Shown piece after piece: positions 61,201-64,000 of a DNA stretch of 64,000 bases (the first letter of the stretch is position 1; every line of letters begins with the position of its first letter). A program made the translations under genes and the position numbers. The stretch comes from Circinella umbellata. Taxonomy: Eukaryota; Mucoromycota; Mucoromycetes; Mucorales; Lichtheimiaceae. The notes beneath the pieces were generated by a model. The model worked only from the letters and a program-made list of their open reading frames with translations. It did not search any database and had not been told where the DNA came from. The stretch is from positions 248,001 through 312,000 of the forward strand of contig JAIWNF010000031.1 in NCBI GenBank assembly GCA_025093555.1. Direction: 5' to 3'.

Positions 61201-64000
61201 CGTATGTGCATAATAAAACAAATCTCTTATTTATGATATAATATGTACTTAGGTCGATCAATAGTAACTTGTTCATCGTTTTCATCAAACAAAGTGTTTT
61301 CATCATTTACTGGTTCTGCCACCTCATCTGATATTTTCTCTTCTCCCATTGATTCCAAAGCCATCTAATAAAATAAAATAAAAAATCAATAACTTTTTCT
61401 TATGTGGTAACATATAATGAAGACTTACATCAGAGAGAGAAACTTGGGATAAGCTTGTTTTTGTAAATTAATATACATGAATGAAATTAGTTTTAAATAA
61501 AAATCATATATATTACTATATTTATCATACTTCAATAATAATAACAAAAATTTACCTTTCTGTGGTTGATTGCAAAGTAGCCATATATCTTATATTTCCT
61601 CTATCCTCACTGTCTTCTGGTTGCTCTACTCTCTTTCGTCTAATACGATCCTCATACCATGAGTTCTGTAATGCTTTTGAAAGATCCGCTGGTAAATTAA
61701 CTGGTTTTGATAAATCAATAATATTTTCCCAGGCACGCTCATTTTTTTCATCCTTAAAAAGAAACCCATTATAAAACTTTTCGTCTTTTTGAGTTCTCAT
61801 CAATGCAGTAGACAACGTATTGTATGCAACACGACGATATTGACGTCGTACTTGATTGATAGCTGGGTTGGAAGATGGGGGTTCTACTCCTCCTTTAGCA
61901 GCGCAGGTTTCCTTGACAACTTCACTTGTCAGTACACGACCCAACCCATTAGTTGGCTTTTTACCAACATAGGCTTCAACGACCTTGCTATCACTACCAT
62001 GAATTTTCACTGCAGATACTTTCTCATACATTGTTTGCATAAGTCGGAAGCAGCACATACGTTCCTCCATATCCTGAATAATTTCTTCATCTGTTCCGCG
62101 TCGCAATAGTTCACGTTTGACAATTCCCATAATATATACGATATTGTCTACATAAAATTTTGCAACAAAATTTTCATCGGCAAATGCAAAGAGCCAAATA
62201 AGGATATTGATGGCAGCTTGTCGCCAAGCCATTTCTTGGGATTGATCTTTAAACAAACTAAACAACAATCAAATGGTTCATTAATAAGAGTACTTATTTA
62301 AGTTTTTTTTTTGTGTGCTACAAAGGAAGAGAGAAAACACGCGTACTTGAAACAAATATTGACAGCACTATCGAATTGGCTAGCACCAAGTAATTTTGCA
62401 AAAATACCAATTTGGTTTTGTATTTCATCTCGATGCCTATGTTCTGGTTCTTGAATAAACATAGGGAACATGATTTCGAATAACCAGAGTGCTTTAAAGT
62501 GGGACATGATATTTAAAAGTTTGTCTAATGCAGTGATATATTCTCGATAACTAGTTCAAAGGTATAAATAATGATGGTATGAGTTCGAGATCAATTTGGG
62601 TTATATTTACACATATATTTTTTTTTCTATTGTAAAAAAAAAACCTTACGCAGTTGAATTTTTATCAAGATCTGTGGATCGCACACCAAGTTGACGCCTA
62701 CAAGTATCATCCACTGCTTTTGCAATCTATAGATTCATTTTTATTTAGTCTTCAAAGTTAATAATATATAAAGTAAAAATGAAATGACAGACAAACTGCT
62801 GTTTTTACCTGTTGAATATGATCCCCAGCAACGGTGATATACATTGGAATCAATTCAAATGCTTCATTCTTGACACTTAGAGGGACATCACGAGCTAAAC
62901 AGACTTGTAACGCATTACATAATATCTTGAACGTAGGATTTTTCTTGTTTCGTCTAATAATATTTGGATCTGCACCTAACAATCCGGCCAAAAATTTGAC
63001 CAAATCTATCACATTTTCTTGATCACTCCATGCATCCACACTATTTATATAGTTAGATAGAATAAATAAATAATGTGAGTCGATACACTCTTATAGAGCC
63101 TATGTATTATATCTTTGTATTCACTTACATTTCGGACAAGAATGTTGTTTTTGTTAAGAGCTAGTAACAACGAAAGAAACTTCCATATCAGTAAACGAAA
63201 ACAAAAACATTTCATAATTGTATATTTGTGAGAGTAGTAACTATAAAACAATACGTACATCCTCAACAAAAGCCGTAATCTCCTTTTTGACTGATTTATT
63301 CTCGCGTCGCAGATATTCAACAAGGTCAATAATTACTTCATGGATAAAGCGATCATGTGAGTGTGCAAGTAGAATAGGTGCAAACTCTTTAAAGTTAGTC
63401 GCTATGCAGTTATTGATCTAATTGAATAAGATTAAGAAACATTAATAGAATAATTAGTTTCCTTTTAAAAGATAAGGAGAATACCTAAATATATATATAT
63501 ATAAAATACTTTACATGATTGCTGAACTTTTGATAAACAGCCAGTCGATTTGCATATGTAGCATTGTTTTCTAATAAAAGTTTCTCTGCATATGTTTCGG
63601 CAAATCCTGGTTGATGAAATGCTATTTCCAACATTTCTCCAATAAGCTGAATCCAAACCGGCTCAGTTGTACTATTATATTGGACAAATTTATCATAAAT
63701 AGCAACACAATAATCATAGGCTGATTGTGCCCCTCCGCTTGATTTAGGTGATGCTTTGCATACATTATCGAAAAGTTCCAAATCCTGTAAAATCTTGATA
63801 CCGTCAATAATTTGTAACATATCATTTAATGCACCTATATAATTTATTATTATTATTATTTTATTATATCACATTCACTCAATACAAACAAAAAAACATA
63901 CTACTTACTTTGATTAAGTTGCATATTGGATAAGTCCACATTTCGTGAATATAATACGGTACTACAAGCTTTTTCGAACATTCGATGAAATTTTGGCGGT
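52264..64000 (-). CDS. PRKDC: DNA-dependent protein kinase catalytic subunit, 5' end outside window
   Basis: PIKK-family kinase. In animals, DNA-PKcs is recruited by Ku to DNA ends and regulates non-homologous end joining. Dozens of small exons run on the minus strand for 11.7 kb. The visible N-terminal part is helical HEAT-type repeat. A central segment (58385-58995) holds an SQ/TQ cluster, and the next exons read RYGELPDVQIKHSELVLPLQ, nearly identical to human DNA-PKcs beyond that cluster. After the FAT region, the kinase shows KRLRIHG, FLVKGGEDLRLDQRIEQLF, the catalytic loop GIGDRHLENFLV and IDFGHAFGSATELLP followed by LMPFRLTRQ. After a Ser/Gly-rich insert, the FATC tail ends CLIDLATDPAILGRTYTGWS and PTL. 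Human DNA-PKcs ends very similarly. Kinase residues are intact, unlike TRA1/TRRAP, which lacks them. Family identity is strong. Exact exon edges are approximate, and activity and Ku pairing are inferred. Confidence 0.92.
61164..61190. repeat. (TA)n microsatellite in a PRKDC intron
   Basis: About thirteen TA units in an intron of the PIKK gene, a few bases from its acceptor on the minus strand. Confidence 0.75.

Noticed and set aside
52264..64000. TRA1/TRRAP as identity of the PIKK
   Set aside because: TRA1 lacks the kinase motifs; here GDRHLEN and DFG are intact, and the FATC and central phosphorylation region match DNA-PKcs.
1..64000. CRISPR arrays, operons, rRNA genes, complete transposons
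   Set aside because: No spaced identical repeats, rRNA signatures, transposase or reverse transcriptase domains were seen; the genes are typical spliced eukaryotic genes.

Overview
The window reads as AT-rich nuclear DNA of an early-diverging fungus, most likely Mucoromycota (Mucorales-like). Reasons: small introns (mostly 45-200 nt, GT-AG) in nearly every gene, poly-T/poly-A and (TA)n runs, and fungal families (ATP17-type ATP synthase subunit f, YMC1-type carrier, RIB7, a Zn2Cys6 factor with a PAS-like region) beside genes lost from the common yeasts and moulds. Species assignment is inference. Products were recognised by reading translated exons against remembered families; no database search was run.

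Layout. 0.3-1.6 kb: a five-exon conserved protein of unknown function. 2.3-2.45 kb: a G-rich minisatellite. 3.5-4.6 kb: a decayed multi-exon gene. 5.6-20.4 kb: housekeeping genes, namely prefoldin subunit 4 (+), nuclear cap-binding CBP80 (-), mitochondrial ATP synthase subunit f (-), an intronless 440-aa low-complexity protein (+), an NTF2-like protein (+), a UBAC2/Dsc2-like rhomboid-UBA membrane protein (-) and a small secreted protein (-). 20.4-29 kb: long gene-poor stretches around a YMC1-like mitochondrial carrier (+). 29-38 kb: a small membrane protein (+), a TIA1/Pub1-like three-RRM protein (-), a PPR-like mitochondrial protein (+) and RIB7 of riboflavin synthesis (+). 38.2-48.4 kb: a Zn2Cys6 factor (-) and the large Sec7/BIG-type Arf exchange factor (-). 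50.1-51.3 kb: an F-box/LRR gene relic. 52.3-64 kb: the 3' part of a very large PIKK gene (-), cut by the window end.

The standout is that PIKK. Its kinase core, FATC tail and central phosphorylation region match DNA-PKcs (PRKDC), the vertebrate end-joining kinase, and not TRA1, TOR, ATM or ATR. Its kinase motifs (GDRHLEN, DFG) are intact, and it keeps TQ sites in the same contexts as the human ABCDE cluster (T2609, T2638, T2647), with identical spacing between the last two. DNA-PKcs is missing from model yeasts, so a vertebrate-like, DNA-PK-regulated end-joining system in this fungus is the most interesting inference here.

The genes are separate single-gene units (no operons). Themes are mRNA handling (CBP80, Pub1-like), mitochondria (ATP17, YMC1, PPR), secretory traffic and ER quality control (SEC7, UBAC2-like), and DNA repair (PRKDC). 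Intergenic DNA carries an apparent excess of the palindrome GTACGTAC.
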